Of a stretch of 64,000 nucleotides of DNA, positions 18,889 to 27,816 are shown in pieces; position 1 is the first letter of the stretch, and each line of letters begins with the position of its first letter. Under the pieces are notes generated by a model. It was not told the origin of the DNA. It saw only the letters and a list, made by a program, of their open reading frames with translations, and searched no databases. The position numbers and the translations under genes are program-made. This stretch comes from Gp6-AA40 sp035293405 (lineage in GTDB: Bacteria > Acidobacteriota > Vicinamibacteria > Vicinamibacterales > UBA2999): contig DATDOE010000062.1 in the NCBI GenBank assembly GCA_035293405.1, positions 9,089 through 73,088 on the forward strand, in the 5' to 3' direction.

Positions 18889-19793
18889 CCCACAACGGCA
18901 TTGCGCGCGTCGGCATCGTGGCCAAGCGTGGGCTGCTGGCCGCGGCAGATCCCCTCAATCAGCTGGCCACCTGGCTGCGCGCGCGGACGATCGACGTCGT
19001 GTTCGAGACCGACACCGCGGCGCTCGCCCGCACCGACGGCGACGCGACAACGTACTCGCGCGAGACTCTTCCCGCCGAGGTCGATCTGATCGTCGTCATG
19101 GGGGGCGACGGCACGCTGCTCAGCATGGCCACACGCACGGCGCAGGCCGGGCGCGACGTCCCTATCCTCGGCGTGAATTTCGGCAGCCTCGGGTTCCTCA
19201 CCGAGACACGCATCGACGAGCTCTACACGGTGCTCGAGTCGGTCCTCAACGGCACCGCGACCTTTGACGATCGGGCGATGCTTGCCGCCGACGCCTATCG
19301 CGCCCGCGAGCATTTCGATTCGCGAATCGTGCTGAACGACGTGGTCTTCACAAAGGCCGCGCTCTCGCGGATCATCGAGCTCTCGATCTCGGTCAGCAGC
19401 GGCCTCGTCACCAAGGTCAAAGCCGACGGCCTGATCATCGCCAGCGCGACGGGCTCCACCGCCTACAATCTGGCCGCCGGCGGCCCCATCATTCACCCGC
19501 GCGCCGATGCCATCGTCCTCACGCCGATTGCGCCGCACACGCTGACCAACCGGCCGATCATCGTCCCCGGCAGCGAAGTAATCGAAGTGCGTCCGCAGTT
19601 GCGGGGCAACCTCGACGAAATCTTCGTGACCTACGACGGCCAGTTCGGCTACCCACTGCAGGAGGGCGACGTCGTGCGCGTCAGGACGTCGGAGCGCACG
19701 CTGCGGCTGGTCAAGGCGCCGGCGCGCAGCTACTTCGAACTGCTGCGCGAGAAGCTCAAGTGGGGCGAGCGCGGCGGAGACGAGCAGGGCTAG
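18885..19793 (+). CDS. nadK: NAD kinase
   Basis: A 302-residue ATP-NAD kinase. The diagnostic GGDGTLLSMA loop, VNFGSLGFLT and the ASATGSTAYNLAAGGPI segment that binds NAD are all present. It phosphorylates NAD to NADP in the cytoplasm. ATG 18885 overlaps the tlyA stop (ATGA). The tlyA-nadK pairing is frequent and often followed by recN, but here an MBL hydrolase follows instead. Confidence 0.96.
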   Translation: MTHNGIARVGIVAKRGLLAAADPLNQLATWLRARTIDVVFETDTAALARTDGDATTYSRETLPAEVDLIVVMGGDGTLLSMATRTAQAGRDVPILGVNFGSLGFLTETRIDELYTVLESVLNGTATFDDRAMLAADAYRAREHFDSRIVLNDVVFTKAALSRIIELSISVSSGLVTKVKADGLIIASATGSTAYNLAAGGPIIHPRADAIVLTPIAPHTLTNRPIIVPGSEVIEVRPQLRGNLDEIFVTYDGQFGYPLQEGDVVRVRTSERTLRLVKAPARSYFELLREKLKWGERGGDEQG

Positions 19794-19816
19794 AATCGCT
19801 TTCCAAGGAGCACTCG

Positions 19817-20665
19817 ATGACCGTCAAGAGACACGTATTCGCGCTCGCGATCCTCGCCGCCATGATGTGTGCGGCGCCGTCGGCACAGCGGCGCGCCGCC
19901 GTCACGACGCCGCGCATCTACGCGTTCGAGAACGGCTCCATCAAGGGACTGGATCCCAAGCTCTTCAACTTCACCCGCGAGGAGCTGAAAGAAGTGGATT
20001 TCACCAATACGTCGTACCTCATCGTGCACCCCAAGGGCACGCTGATGTTCGACTCCGGCGCGGTGCCTGACAGCCACTTCAAAGGTGGCGCACCGGTCAC
20101 CGAAGGGATCATGTCGGCGACCAAGCCACTCCTGCCGCAGCTCGCCGCGGCAGGCTATGCGCCGGCGGACATCACGTTCTTCGCGATGTCGCATTACCAC
20201 TCCGACCACACGGCCAACGCGAATGAGTTCGCCAGGGCGACCTGGATCGTCCAGAAGGCGGAGCGCGATTACATGTTCGCGGACATGCCACAGGGCATCA
20301 TCCAGCCGACGCACTACAGCGCGCTCAAGAACGCCAAGACCAGGATCCTGAACAACGAGGACTTCGACGTCTTCGGCGACGGCACGGTGGTCGTCAAGTC
20401 AACGCCCGGCCACACGCCGGGGCATCAAGTGGTGTTCGTGAAGCTGGCGAAGCGGGGAGGGGTGCTCCTGGCGGGCGATCTCTATCACTACCCCGAGGAG
20501 CGCACGACCGGCCGCGTGCCGACGTTCGAGTTCAACGCCGAGCAGTCCAAAGCATCGCGCGAGAAGGTCGAGGCGTTCATCAAGCAGACCGGCGCACAGC
20601 TCTGGATCGAGCACGACATCGCCACCCACGCGACGCTGCCGAAAGTGCCCGCTTACGTGGAGTAA
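19817..20665 (+). CDS. Exported MBL-fold metallohydrolase (lactonase-like)
   Basis: ATG 19817 has a ribosome-binding site AAGGAG 7 nt upstream and starts a signal peptide (HVFALAILAAMMCAAPSAQ). The zinc motif is SHYHSDHTAN (HxHxDH), with TPGHTPGHQ and AGDLYH providing the other metal ligands and IEHDI near the C-terminus. This pattern is closest to N-acyl homoserine lactonase/SdsA-like hydrolases. The substrate is unknown. It follows nadK after 23 nt but carries its own strong RBS. Confidence 0.85.
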   Translation: MTVKRHVFALAILAAMMCAAPSAQRRAAVTTPRIYAFENGSIKGLDPKLFNFTREELKEVDFTNTSYLIVHPKGTLMFDSGAVPDSHFKGGAPVTEGIMSATKPLLPQLAAAGYAPADITFFAMSHYHSDHTANANEFARATWIVQKAERDYMFADMPQGIIQPTHYSALKNAKTRILNNEDFDVFGDGTVVVKSTPGHTPGHQVVFVKLAKRGGVLLAGDLYHYPEERTTGRVPTFEFNAEQSKASREKVEAFIKQTGAQLWIEHDIATHATLPKVPAYVE

Positions 20666-20670
20666 TACGA

Positions 20671-20710
20671 CAGGGGGAAGGGGAAAGGGGGAAGGGGGAA
20701 GGGGGAAGAG
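20671..20710. repeat. GGGGGAA short-word repeat
   Basis: The gap after the MBL gene contains at least four copies of GGGGGAAG or a one-base variant. A complementary run, CTTCCCCCTGCCCCCTTC, occurs at the 3' end of mltG near 21203, about 500 nt away. The two flank the four-helix-bundle ORF in inverted orientation. Confidence 0.8.
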
Positions 20711-20749
20711 CCGACCAAGGCTCCAGTCATCCAGTCATGAGTTCCGTCC

Positions 20750-21121
20750 CTACCCTCTTGCTCGTCCCAACGAGCCGATCAGGCCGTGCAGCATCCGGCC
20801 CACTTCCTCGGCATCCGCAATCAGCATCGACGCTTCGTCCTCGGTCACAATCTCAACTCTTCTCCCCAACTCGACTTGCGTTTGAAGCTCGTGGCTCGAG
20901 CCGGTCGAGTAGCGCAGATGGTGAATGTACTCAGGCGTGTAGTGGCGGCCGAAACCTTCGGCGATGTTCGATGGAATAGATACACACGACTTGCGTATCT
21001 CGTGGCCGAGGACCAACTGGTCGTCGCGACGAAAGCGGCGCGACATCCTGTAGCACCGTTCCGCGAGGTTCATCGACTTCTGCCAGACGTGAAGCTCGCG
21101 GAAGGAACTGATCTTGGTCAT
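20750..21121 (-). CDS. Four-helix-bundle protein (23S rRNA intervening-sequence family)
   Basis: A 123-residue protein with SFRELHVWQKSMNLAERCY, SIPSNIAEGFGRH and HHLRYSTGSSHELQTQVEL, the hallmark of the S23/IVP four-helix-bundle family. Members sit in rRNA intervening sequences or as free genes near repeats; no function is established. ATG 21121 gives the usual MTKISSFREL start. It is flanked by GGGGGAAG arrays in inverted orientation, which hints that it was mobilised as a unit. Confidence 0.85.
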   Translation of the reverse strand: MTKISSFRELHVWQKSMNLAERCYRMSRRFRRDDQLVLGHEIRKSCVSIPSNIAEGFGRHYTPEYIHHLRYSTGSSHELQTQVELGRRVEIVTEDEASMLIADAEEVGRMLHGLIGSLGRARG

Positions 21122-21192
21122 GCCGCGATCAATCAGCAGATCACCTGCCACGCGGAATCACTCGCGTTTGGGCAAGGGTGCAATGAATCAGG

Positions 21193-22263
21193 TCATTTAC
21201 GTCTTCCCCCTGCCCCCTTCTCCCTTTCCTGCGCGCGCCGCTGCCGGAAGTATTTGACCTGGTACTCGAGGACGTTGGCGTTGTGCTCCTTCAGCGTCGC
21301 CGCGAAGACGTGCGAGCCGTCGTTGCGGCTGACGAAGTAGAGATGCGGGACGGCGGCCGGGGCGAGCGCGGCTTCGATCGAGGCGCGGCCCGGTGAGGCG
21401 ATCGGGCCAGGTGGAAGACCGGAGTAGCGATAGGTGTTGTACGGCGAATCGACGCTCAGGTCTTCCCGCCTGATGTTGCCGTTGTAGCGGCCGGCTTTCA
21501 TCAGCGCGTAGACCACGGTGGGGTCGGCTTGCATGCCCATGCCGCGGGTCATGCGGTTGCGGTACACCGCCGACACCAGCGGGCGTTCCTCAGCCTTGGC
21601 GGTTTCCTTTTCGACCAGCGACGCAAGCGTCACGACTTGCCGCGTCGTCAGCGACTGCTCACGCGCGCGCTGTCGCAATGTGTCGTCGTAAATGGCGAGA
21701 AACCGTTCCACCATCATCGCCACCAACTGCGATGCGGGAGCGTGGCGCGACAGGCCATACGTCTCCGGAAAGAGGTATCCCTCGAGGTCGGTCGCCTTCG
21801 GGTCGATGTCCTTGGCCAGTGACGCGTCTCCCGCGGCCTTCACGAAATCCCGCGCGGGACCGAAGCCCCGCGCTTCGTAGACCTTGGCCATCTCGGCGAT
21901 GGTGAGTCCCTCTGGAAACGTGATGCGATGCGCGTACACATCGCCGGCGGCGATCTTCTCGATGACCGCCAGGGCGCTCATCGGCTGATCGAATCGGTAC
22001 TCGCCGGCTTTCAACGAGCGCGCGCGTCCCGACCACCACAGCGCGGCGCGGAACGTGAGGTCGTCGGACACGACGCCGTGGGAAGCCAGGACGCGTCGAA
22101 TGTCGGCCGAGCCCGCCCCCTGCGCGATGTCCACGAACTGCTCGCTCTCGGGGTAGCCCTTGTACGGCTCGTGAATGCGACGCCACAGATCGGTGGCGTA
22201 GAGGCCGCCGACGGCGGCGAGACCAAGAGCGATGAGCGCGGCGAGGAGCAGGAGCTTCCGCAT
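21193..22263 (-). CDS. mltG: Endolytic murein transglycosylase MltG
   Basis: A 356-residue YceG-like protein. One N-terminal membrane helix (LLLLAALIALGLAAVGGLY) is followed by a LysM-like region and the catalytic part: FPEGLTIAEMAKVYEARGF, LEGYLFPETYGLSR, ASLVEKETAKAEERPLVSAV (catalytic Glu in VEKET) and NTYRYSGLPPGPIASPG. It cuts nascent glycan strands to terminate them. Its ATG overlaps the ruvX stop (TAATG). The last residues (EKGAGGRRK) are encoded by a GGGGGAA-type repeat. Confidence 0.95.
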   Translation of the reverse strand: MRKLLLLAALIALGLAAVGGLYATDLWRRIHEPYKGYPESEQFVDIAQGAGSADIRRVLASHGVVSDDLTFRAALWWSGRARSLKAGEYRFDQPMSALAVIEKIAAGDVYAHRITFPEGLTIAEMAKVYEARGFGPARDFVKAAGDASLAKDIDPKATDLEGYLFPETYGLSRHAPASQLVAMMVERFLAIYDDTLRQRAREQSLTTRQVVTLASLVEKETAKAEERPLVSAVYRNRMTRGMGMQADPTVVYALMKAGRYNGNIRREDLSVDSPYNTYRYSGLPPGPIASPGRASIEAALAPAAVPHLYFVSRNDGSHVFAATLKEHNANVLEYQVKYFRQRRAQEREKGAGGRRK

Positions 22264-22718
22264 TACTGTTCGTCGAGGTAGTCCTGCAGGATGATGGCCG
22301 CCGCCGCGGCATCGAGCCGCTCCTTCCGGACGCGCCAGTTTCGTTCCCGCAGTGCGAGCCGGCTTTCCGCCTCACGACTCGTGAGCCGCTCGTCCTGAAG
22401 GATGACCGGCAGCGACGTCCGGACACCCAGTTTGGCGGCGAATGCCTCGACGCGCGGTGTCATGTCGCTCGGAGATCCATCCAGATGACGCGGCAGTCCG
22501 ACGACGAGCGACGCCAGGCCATCCTCCTCCGACGCGAGCCGGGCCACCTCGGCGACCGCGCATTCCACCGCATTGCCGTCGAGGCCGGACGTCCGCAGCA
22601 CACCGACGGGGCGCGCCAGGGTGCGCGTCGCATCGCTGACGGCCACGCCAATCCGTCGTTCACCAACATCCAGCCCTGCCACGCGCCCCACGTCGTATAA
22701 TTCTCGCATTCCTTCCAC
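22263..22718 (-). CDS. ruvX: Holliday junction resolvase-like RuvX (YqgF)
   Basis: A 151-residue YqgF-family RNase H-fold protein. AGLDVGERRIGVAVSD is the first catalytic strand; SLVVGLPRHLDGSPSD, LPVILQDERLTSREAESRL and DAAAAAIILQDYL are conserved. It is a nuclease linked to rRNA maturation and recombination. It may start at ATG 22709 instead of 22718. It is translationally coupled to mltG and divergent from envC. Confidence 0.93.
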   Translation of the reverse strand: MEGMRELYDVGRVAGLDVGERRIGVAVSDATRTLARPVGVLRTSGLDGNAVECAVAEVARLASEEDGLASLVVGLPRHLDGSPSDMTPRVEAFAAKLGVRTSLPVILQDERLTSREAESRLALRERNWRVRKERLDAAAAAIILQDYLDEQ

Positions 22719-22743
22719 CTGTTCCGTCCTCCGTTATCCAGCG

Positions 22744-23871
22744 GTGGCGCTGATCTGTCTGACGCTGGCCGCCGCCGCGCTGGGTGCGCAGGAGCCTGCC
22801 GCCTCGTCCCCTGAATCACAGGCGCGGCGTGTGACCGAGCGCATTCGCGCCCTGCAACGGGAGGCGGAGCGCCTCGCCGGCGAATCGCGCAACGTGGTCG
22901 TTGATCTCCGCAAGCTCGAAATCGACCGCGAGCTGAAGACCGAACAGGCCAAGCAAGCCGCCACCGCGTCGGCGGAGGCCGAGCGCACGCTGCAGATGAC
23001 GACCGATCGACTGTCCAGGCTGGAGCTGCAGCGACTGGCGCAGCTCCCGGACATGAAGGTGCAGCTCGTCGACATCTACAAGCGCGGACGGAGCGGGTAT
23101 GCACGACTGCTCTTCGGCGCAGGCGACTTGCGTGAGTTTGCGCGGGCGACGCGGGCGGTGTCGGCGCTGGCGAGCATCAACCAGAAGCGGCTGACCGAGC
23201 ACCGGCGCACGCTGGACGCGCTTCGCGTGGAGCGCGCCGCGTTCGCGCAGAAAGCCCACGAGCTTCAGACGCGTGAGGCCGAAGCCAAACGCGCGCGCGC
23301 CGATGCGGAACGCGCCATCGCCGCACGCGCGGCGATGATCGCGCAGATTGATTCGCGGCGCGACCTGACCGCGCAGTACGTGGGCGAGCTGCAGGTGGCC
23401 TACGACAAGATCCAGCTGCAGATCGCCGCGTCCGCCGAAGGACGGTCGCCCGATGCGGTCGCACTGCCCCTGCTGCCGTTTCGAGGCGCCCTCGACTGGC
23501 CCATCGGCGGCGGCCGGCTCAGCAGCCGTTTCGGACAGGTCGCCGGCCGTCTGGGCGGGAGCGCCGTCAAGAACGGCATCGAGATGACGGCCCCCGAGGA
23601 GGCGTCTGTCCGTGCCGTCCATAGCGGGACGGTGGCCTTCGCCGACGCCTACACCGGCTTTGGCACCCTTGTGATCCTGGACCACGGCAGCAACAACTAC
23701 TCGCTGTACGGCTATCTCGGCTCGGCCGGGGTGCAGATGGGTGACGTTGTGGAAACCGGGGCCGAGGTGGGCCGGGTGGGCCTTTCACCGGCCGGGCCGC
23801 CGGCGCTCTTTTTCGAGATGCGGATCGACGGCAAATCGGTCGATCCCGTACAATGGCTCAAGCCTCGATAA
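22744..23871 (+). CDS. EnvC-like murein hydrolase activator with degenerate LytM domain
   Basis: A 375-residue protein: a hydrophobic N-terminus (VALICLTLAAAALGAQ), two long coiled-coil stretches (about residues 25-235) and a C-terminal M23/LytM domain (about 270-375). The zinc and catalytic residues of M23 peptidases are missing: the HxGxD position reads NGIEM, the YAH position reads YGY, and HLHFE reads ALFFE. This is the pattern of E. coli EnvC, which activates amidases instead of cutting. GTG 22744 is a best guess; no good ATG exists in the divergent gap. Followed by the ctp-like gene after 64 nt. Confidence 0.85.
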   Translation: MALICLTLAAAALGAQEPAASSPESQARRVTERIRALQREAERLAGESRNVVVDLRKLEIDRELKTEQAKQAATASAEAERTLQMTTDRLSRLELQRLAQLPDMKVQLVDIYKRGRSGYARLLFGAGDLREFARATRAVSALASINQKRLTEHRRTLDALRVERAAFAQKAHELQTREAEAKRARADAERAIAARAAMIAQIDSRRDLTAQYVGELQVAYDKIQLQIAASAEGRSPDAVALPLLPFRGALDWPIGGGRLSSRFGQVAGRLGGSAVKNGIEMTAPEEASVRAVHSGTVAFADAYTGFGTLVILDHGSNNYSLYGYLGSAGVQMGDVVETGAEVGRVGLSPAGPPALFFEMRIDGKSVDPVQWLKPR

Positions 23872-23887
23872 CCCCCGCTCCCACACC

Positions 23888-23930
23888 CGACTCCATGGTT
23901 GGGACTTGTGGAGTTGGTAGTTGGGAGTCG
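23888..23930. repeat. Word repeat and possible hairpin between envC and ctp-like gene
   Basis: CGACTCC at 23888 and GGAGTCG near 23924 can pair, and the loop contains TTGGGA, GGAGTTGG and AGTTGGGAG words. The same TTGGGAG words recur near 39525-39540. Confidence 0.5.
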
Positions 23931-23935
23931 TTTTC

Positions 23936-25099
23936 ATGACATCTCGTACACGCCTGTGGGTTCTCGCCGTCTCGACGCCGGTCATCGTCTTCGCGCTCGT
24001 GGGCGGCTACCTCGGCCAGGCCATGGCGAAGGACGACACGTACCAGCACCTCCGTGTCTTCGATGATGTCGTCTCCCATGTCGTCAATAACTACGTCGAG
24101 GAAGTCGACCTGAAACAGGCCATGCGCGGGGCGATGCGGGGCCTCGCCGATGCCCTCGACCCGGACAGCGCCTATCTGACGCCGGACATGGTCAAGACCT
24201 TGGAAGGCAACACGAGCGCCGGCCCGGCGGACGTGGGCCTGGAGATCACCAGGCAGTACTACCTGCGCGTCGTCTCGGCGCGCGACGGATCTCCGGCCGC
24301 GAAGGCGGGACTCCGGACTGGTGATTTCATCCGCGCCATCGACAATCGGCCCACTCGCGACATGTCGGTCTACGAGGGCGCGCGCCTGCTTCGTGGCGCG
24401 GTTGGCAGCAAGGTCGCGCTTCTGGTGATCCGGGGCAACGCCGCCGATCCGCACGAGCTGTCGCTCGTCCGTGAGCGCGTGGCCGGAACCGACCTGACGT
24501 CGCGGATGGCCGACGCCTCCACGGGCTATATCCGCATGATCGAGTTCAACAAGGAGTCGCCGGCCCACATCAAGCAGGCCGTCGATGCATTGGCCAGGAC
24601 GGGGGCCACCCGCTTCATCGTGGATCTGCGCGGCACGGCGCGAGGCGATCTTGACGACGGCATTGCGACGGCGCGCGTGTTCGTGCGCAGCGGCACGCTG
24701 GCGGTGCGGCAGACGAAGACGCAGAAGGACGTGATTCCGGCGCAGGTCAGCGACGGCGCGATCACCGCCCCCGTCGAGCTGTTGATCGATCAGGGCACCG
24801 CGGCCGCGGCCGAATTGTTCGCGTCGGCGCTCGGCGGCAACGCTCGCGCGGAGCTGGTGGGCGAGCGCACGCTGGGCCGCGCCGCGCGCCAGCAGCTGGT
24901 GAAGCTACCCGATGGCAGCGGGCTCTGGTTGTCGTCGGTCCGCTACCTGACACCGAAGAGCGAAGGCATTCACGAGCGCGGACTCGGACCTGACGTCGAA
25001 GTCGATCAGCCCGACGTCGAGTTCGGCGCGGCGCCTCCCGCGAAGGATGCCACGCTCGACAAAGCCCTCGAACGACTCGCCGAGAAGAAGGCCGCGTAG
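23936..25099 (+). CDS. S41/C-terminal processing peptidase homologue without catalytic Ser and Lys
   Basis: A 387-residue Ctp-family protein: one N-terminal membrane segment (LAVSTPVIVFALVGGYLG), a PDZ domain (about residues 95-170; SPAAKAGLRTGDFIRAIDN) and a C-terminal S41 domain ending GIHERGLGPDVEV. Family members have TASASE with the nucleophilic Ser 25 residues before the Lys of FGKG. Here the sequence is GTAAAAE (Ala290) and LGRAARQQ (Arg315), so both residues are replaced; the downstream Gln319 is kept. The frame is intact and well conserved, so a pseudoenzyme is more likely than decay. Next to the non-catalytic EnvC it probably has a scaffold role in division or envelope work. Confidence 0.85.
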   Translation: MTSRTRLWVLAVSTPVIVFALVGGYLGQAMAKDDTYQHLRVFDDVVSHVVNNYVEEVDLKQAMRGAMRGLADALDPDSAYLTPDMVKTLEGNTSAGPADVGLEITRQYYLRVVSARDGSPAAKAGLRTGDFIRAIDNRPTRDMSVYEGARLLRGAVGSKVALLVIRGNAADPHELSLVRERVAGTDLTSRMADASTGYIRMIEFNKESPAHIKQAVDALARTGATRFIVDLRGTARGDLDDGIATARVFVRSGTLAVRQTKTQKDVIPAQVSDGAITAPVELLIDQGTAAAAELFASALGGNARAELVGERTLGRAARQQLVKLPDGSGLWLSSVRYLTPKSEGIHERGLGPDVEVDQPDVEFGAAPPAKDATLDKALERLAEKKAA

Positions 25100-25198
25100 A
25101 TCACGCTTTCCTCCTGCACCTCTCTGAGGTATAACCCACGCCGTGATGCGCGCGGGCACACGTGTCGTCACCAGCGTGCGCGCACTGGAGGAAGTCTC

Positions 25199-25471
25199 AT
25201 GAACAAGCAGGACCTGATATCCAAGATCGCGAAGGACACCGGTTCGTCCAAAGCGGGCGCCGCGGCCGCGGTCGAGTCCTTGATCGACGGCATCACCAAA
25301 TCGCTCAAGAAGGGTGACCCGATCACCTTCGTCGGCTTCGGTACGTTCAAGACGGCGCAGCGCAAAGCGCGCACCGCGCGCAATCCGCAGACGGGTGCCG
25401 CGATCAAGATTCCGAAGCGGCGGGTCGTGCGATTCAGCGTCGGCAAAGCGCTCAAAGCACTCGTCCGCTAG
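25199..25471 (+). CDS. hup: HU-family DNA-binding protein
   Basis: A 90-residue HU/IHF-like protein: MNKQDLISKIAKDTGSSKA, the FVGFGTFKTAQRKARTARNP beta-arm and the VVRFSVGKALKALV C-terminus. It binds DNA non-specifically and compacts the nucleoid. An RBS (GGAGGAAG) lies 5 nt upstream of ATG 25199. It is a stand-alone unit before tRNA-Val. Confidence 0.95.
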   Translation: MNKQDLISKIAKDTGSSKAGAAAAVESLIDGITKSLKKGDPITFVGFGTFKTAQRKARTARNPQTGAAIKIPKRRVVRFSVGKALKALVR

Positions 25472-25576
25472 GCAGGCGGGGCGGCCGCCGTCCGGGTCGC
25501 CCTTCCCCAATCCCCCTAAACCCTTCTCCCTTTTGTTATACTGAGCGTTCGGTTTTCGCCTGATTTCGCAAGATAC

Positions 25577-25653
25577 AGGCGCGTAGCTCAGTTGGTTAGA
25601 GCGCCTCCCTGACACGGAGGAGGTCAGTGGTTCGAGTCCACCCGCGCCTACCA
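25577..25653 (+). tRNA. tRNA-Val (anticodon GAC)
   Basis: A 77-nt tRNA. The acceptor AGGCGCG pairs with CGCGCCT, the D-arm has AGCTCAGTTGGTTAGAGC, the anticodon loop CTGACAC is closed by CCTCC/GGAGG, and the T-loop is TTCGAGT. A genomically encoded CCA follows the discriminator A. A TATACT box lies about 40 nt upstream. It precedes thrS. Confidence 0.95.
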
Positions 25654-25786
25654 ACCTTCGCTCGCTTTGCGAGCTACGGTTGGCAAGCCAGTCTTTGACA
25701 GTACGCGCCGGCTTGTCCGCCGAAGCGCTCCGCGCGAAGGCGGAAGCAGCGGAGCTGCGAAGGCGGGCCTTATAAAATCTCTCTCA

Positions 25787-27748
25787 ATGAGCGACCTCAA
25801 CATCACGCTACCCGACGGAACGACCCGAAGTGTGCCTGCAGGTACTTCCGTTGCGGACCTGGCGGCCGAGATCTCTCCTGGTCTGGCCAAGGCGGCGCTC
25901 GCGGCGGTCGTTGGCGACACGCTCGTCGATCTCTCGTACCCGCTGACGACGGACGCGACGCTCAAGATCGTCACCTCGAAGAACGCGGAAGCGCTTCCCC
26001 TCTACCGCCACAGCACGGCACACCTGCTGGCGGCCGCCGTGACGAACCTCTTCCCGGCCGTGCAGTGCGGTATCGGTCCGCCCACCGACGAGGGCTTCTT
26101 CTACGACTTCGTCGTTCCCCGGCCGTTCGTCCCCGAGGACCTCGAGGCGATCGAGAAGAAGATGCGCGAGCTGTCGGACGCCGACCTGATCTTCGAACGG
26201 CAGCTGTGGCCGCGCGACGACGCCAAGCGCTTCTTCGAAGCTCGCGGCGAGCCGCTGAAAGTACAGCTGATCGAGGAGAAGACCGAAGGCCAGACGGAGG
26301 TGTCCGTCTACACGATCAAGGACTCGGAGACGTTCGTCGACTTCTGTCTCGGCCCGCACGTGCCATCAACCGGCAAGCTGAAGGCGTTCACGCTGCTGAC
26401 CACGTCAAACGCGTACTGGAAGGGCGATGCGCGCAATCAGCCGATGCAGCGCGTGTACGGCACGGCATTCCTCTCCGAGAAGGATCTCAAGGAGCAGCTG
26501 ACCCGGCTGGAGGAAGCCAAGAAGCGCGACCACCGGAAGATCGGGCGCGAGCAGCACCTGTTCATGTTCCACGGGTGGGCGCCAGGCGCGACGTTCTGGC
26601 TGCCCAAGGGCACGACGCTGTACAACACGTTGTCGAACTACATGCGCGACGTGCTCATCCCGGCCGGATACACGGAAGTGAAGGCGCCGATCGTCCTCAA
26701 CAAGGCGCTCTGGGAGACGTCAGGGCACTGGCAGCACTATCGCCAGAACATGTTTCTCGTCGAGTCGGAAGGCGAGCAGATGGGCCTCAAGGCGATGAAC
26801 TGCCCGGGGCACTTCCTGATGTACGCCAGTGAGGCACACAGCTACCGCGACCTGCCGATCCGGTTTCACGAGCAGACACCGCTGCATCGCAACGAAGCCT
26901 CGGGCGTGCTCAGCGGCCTGACACGGGTCCGGCAGTTCAGTCAGGACGACGGCCATTGCTTCGTCATGGAGTCGCAGATCGGCGAAGAGGTCGAGCGCAT
27001 CCTGCGGCTGGTCCAGCGGGTGTACTCAGATTTCGGCATGAAGCCCGAGATGAAGCTCTCGACTCGGCCGCCGGAGTTCCTCGGCACGATCGAGCGGTGG
27101 GATCACGCGGAGGCGGAGCTGAAGCGCGCGCTCGACGCGGTTGGCGAGACCTACGCCATCAACGAGGGCGATGGCGCTTTCTACGGGCCGAAAATCGACT
27201 TCGACGTCGTCGACGCCATTGGCCGGAAGTGGCAGTGCGCCACCATCCAGTTGGATTACGCGATGCCGGAGCGCTTCGACCTCAAATACACGGGGGCGGA
27301 CAACGCCGAGCATCGTCCGGTGGTCATTCACCGTGCAATTTTCGGCAGCTTCGAGCGCTTCGTCGCCTTGCTGATTGAGCATTTCGCGGGTGCGTGGCCA
27401 CTTTGGCTGGCTCCCGTCCAGGCGGTCGTCATGCCTATTTCGGACCGGCATCGGGCGTACGCCGCCGGCGTACGCGACCGACTGGCCGCGGCGGGGCTGC
27501 GGGTCGAACTAGACGACCGGCAGGAGAAGATTGGTTATAAGATCCGAGAGGCCCAACTGCAGAAGATCCCGTACATGCTGGTAACCGGCGATCGCGAGGC
27601 CGCCGAGGGGGCAGTTTCGGTACGTAGTCGTTCGGCGGGAGACCTGGGGACCCGGGGGCTCGACACGTTCATCACCGACGCGATCGAGGAGATTCGCCGG
27701 AGAGACCAGGCGGGGCCGGCGCCCGTCGCGGAGAAACAGCCCGCGTAG
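25787..27748 (+). CDS. thrS: Threonyl-tRNA synthetase
   Basis: A 653-residue class II synthetase. From N to C: a TGS domain (NITLPDGTTRSVPAGTSVADLA), the editing/SAD region (YRHSTAHLLAAAVTNLFP), motif 2 (FHEQTPLHRNEASGVLSGLTRVR), the zinc-binding C of MNCPGHFLMY, motif 3 and the anticodon-binding domain. ATG 25787 matches the family; a longer open frame upstream is the tRNA-linked region. It charges tRNA-Thr. No T-box leader is visible. It heads the classic thrS-infC-rpmI-rplT-pheST series. Confidence 0.96.
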   Translation: MSDLNITLPDGTTRSVPAGTSVADLAAEISPGLAKAALAAVVGDTLVDLSYPLTTDATLKIVTSKNAEALPLYRHSTAHLLAAAVTNLFPAVQCGIGPPTDEGFFYDFVVPRPFVPEDLEAIEKKMRELSDADLIFERQLWPRDDAKRFFEARGEPLKVQLIEEKTEGQTEVSVYTIKDSETFVDFCLGPHVPSTGKLKAFTLLTTSNAYWKGDARNQPMQRVYGTAFLSEKDLKEQLTRLEEAKKRDHRKIGREQHLFMFHGWAPGATFWLPKGTTLYNTLSNYMRDVLIPAGYTEVKAPIVLNKALWETSGHWQHYRQNMFLVESEGEQMGLKAMNCPGHFLMYASEAHSYRDLPIRFHEQTPLHRNEASGVLSGLTRVRQFSQDDGHCFVMESQIGEEVERILRLVQRVYSDFGMKPEMKLSTRPPEFLGTIERWDHAEAELKRALDAVGETYAINEGDGAFYGPKIDFDVVDAIGRKWQCATIQLDYAMPERFDLKYTGADNAEHRPVVIHRAIFGSFERFVALLIEHFAGAWPLWLAPVQAVVMPISDRHRAYAAGVRDRLAAAGLRVELDDRQEKIGYKIREAQLQKIPYMLVTGDREAAEGAVSVRSRSAGDLGTRGLDTFITDAIEEIRRRDQAGPAPVAEKQPA

Positions 27749-27816
27749 CACCGGCCGGGGACGACTGGAGACTGACCGACGGAGCCAGACGCCAGGGTCT
27801 GACCCCGTAAGATTTC

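Noticed and set aside
25654..25786. A T-box leader before thrS
   Set aside because: No specifier loop, T-box AGGGUGG sequence or terminator-antiterminator pair is seen.
27781..27812. GGGTCTGACCCC before infC as an infC regulatory element
   Set aside because: It is the same word as in the array before tlyA, so it is treated as a dispersed repeat.
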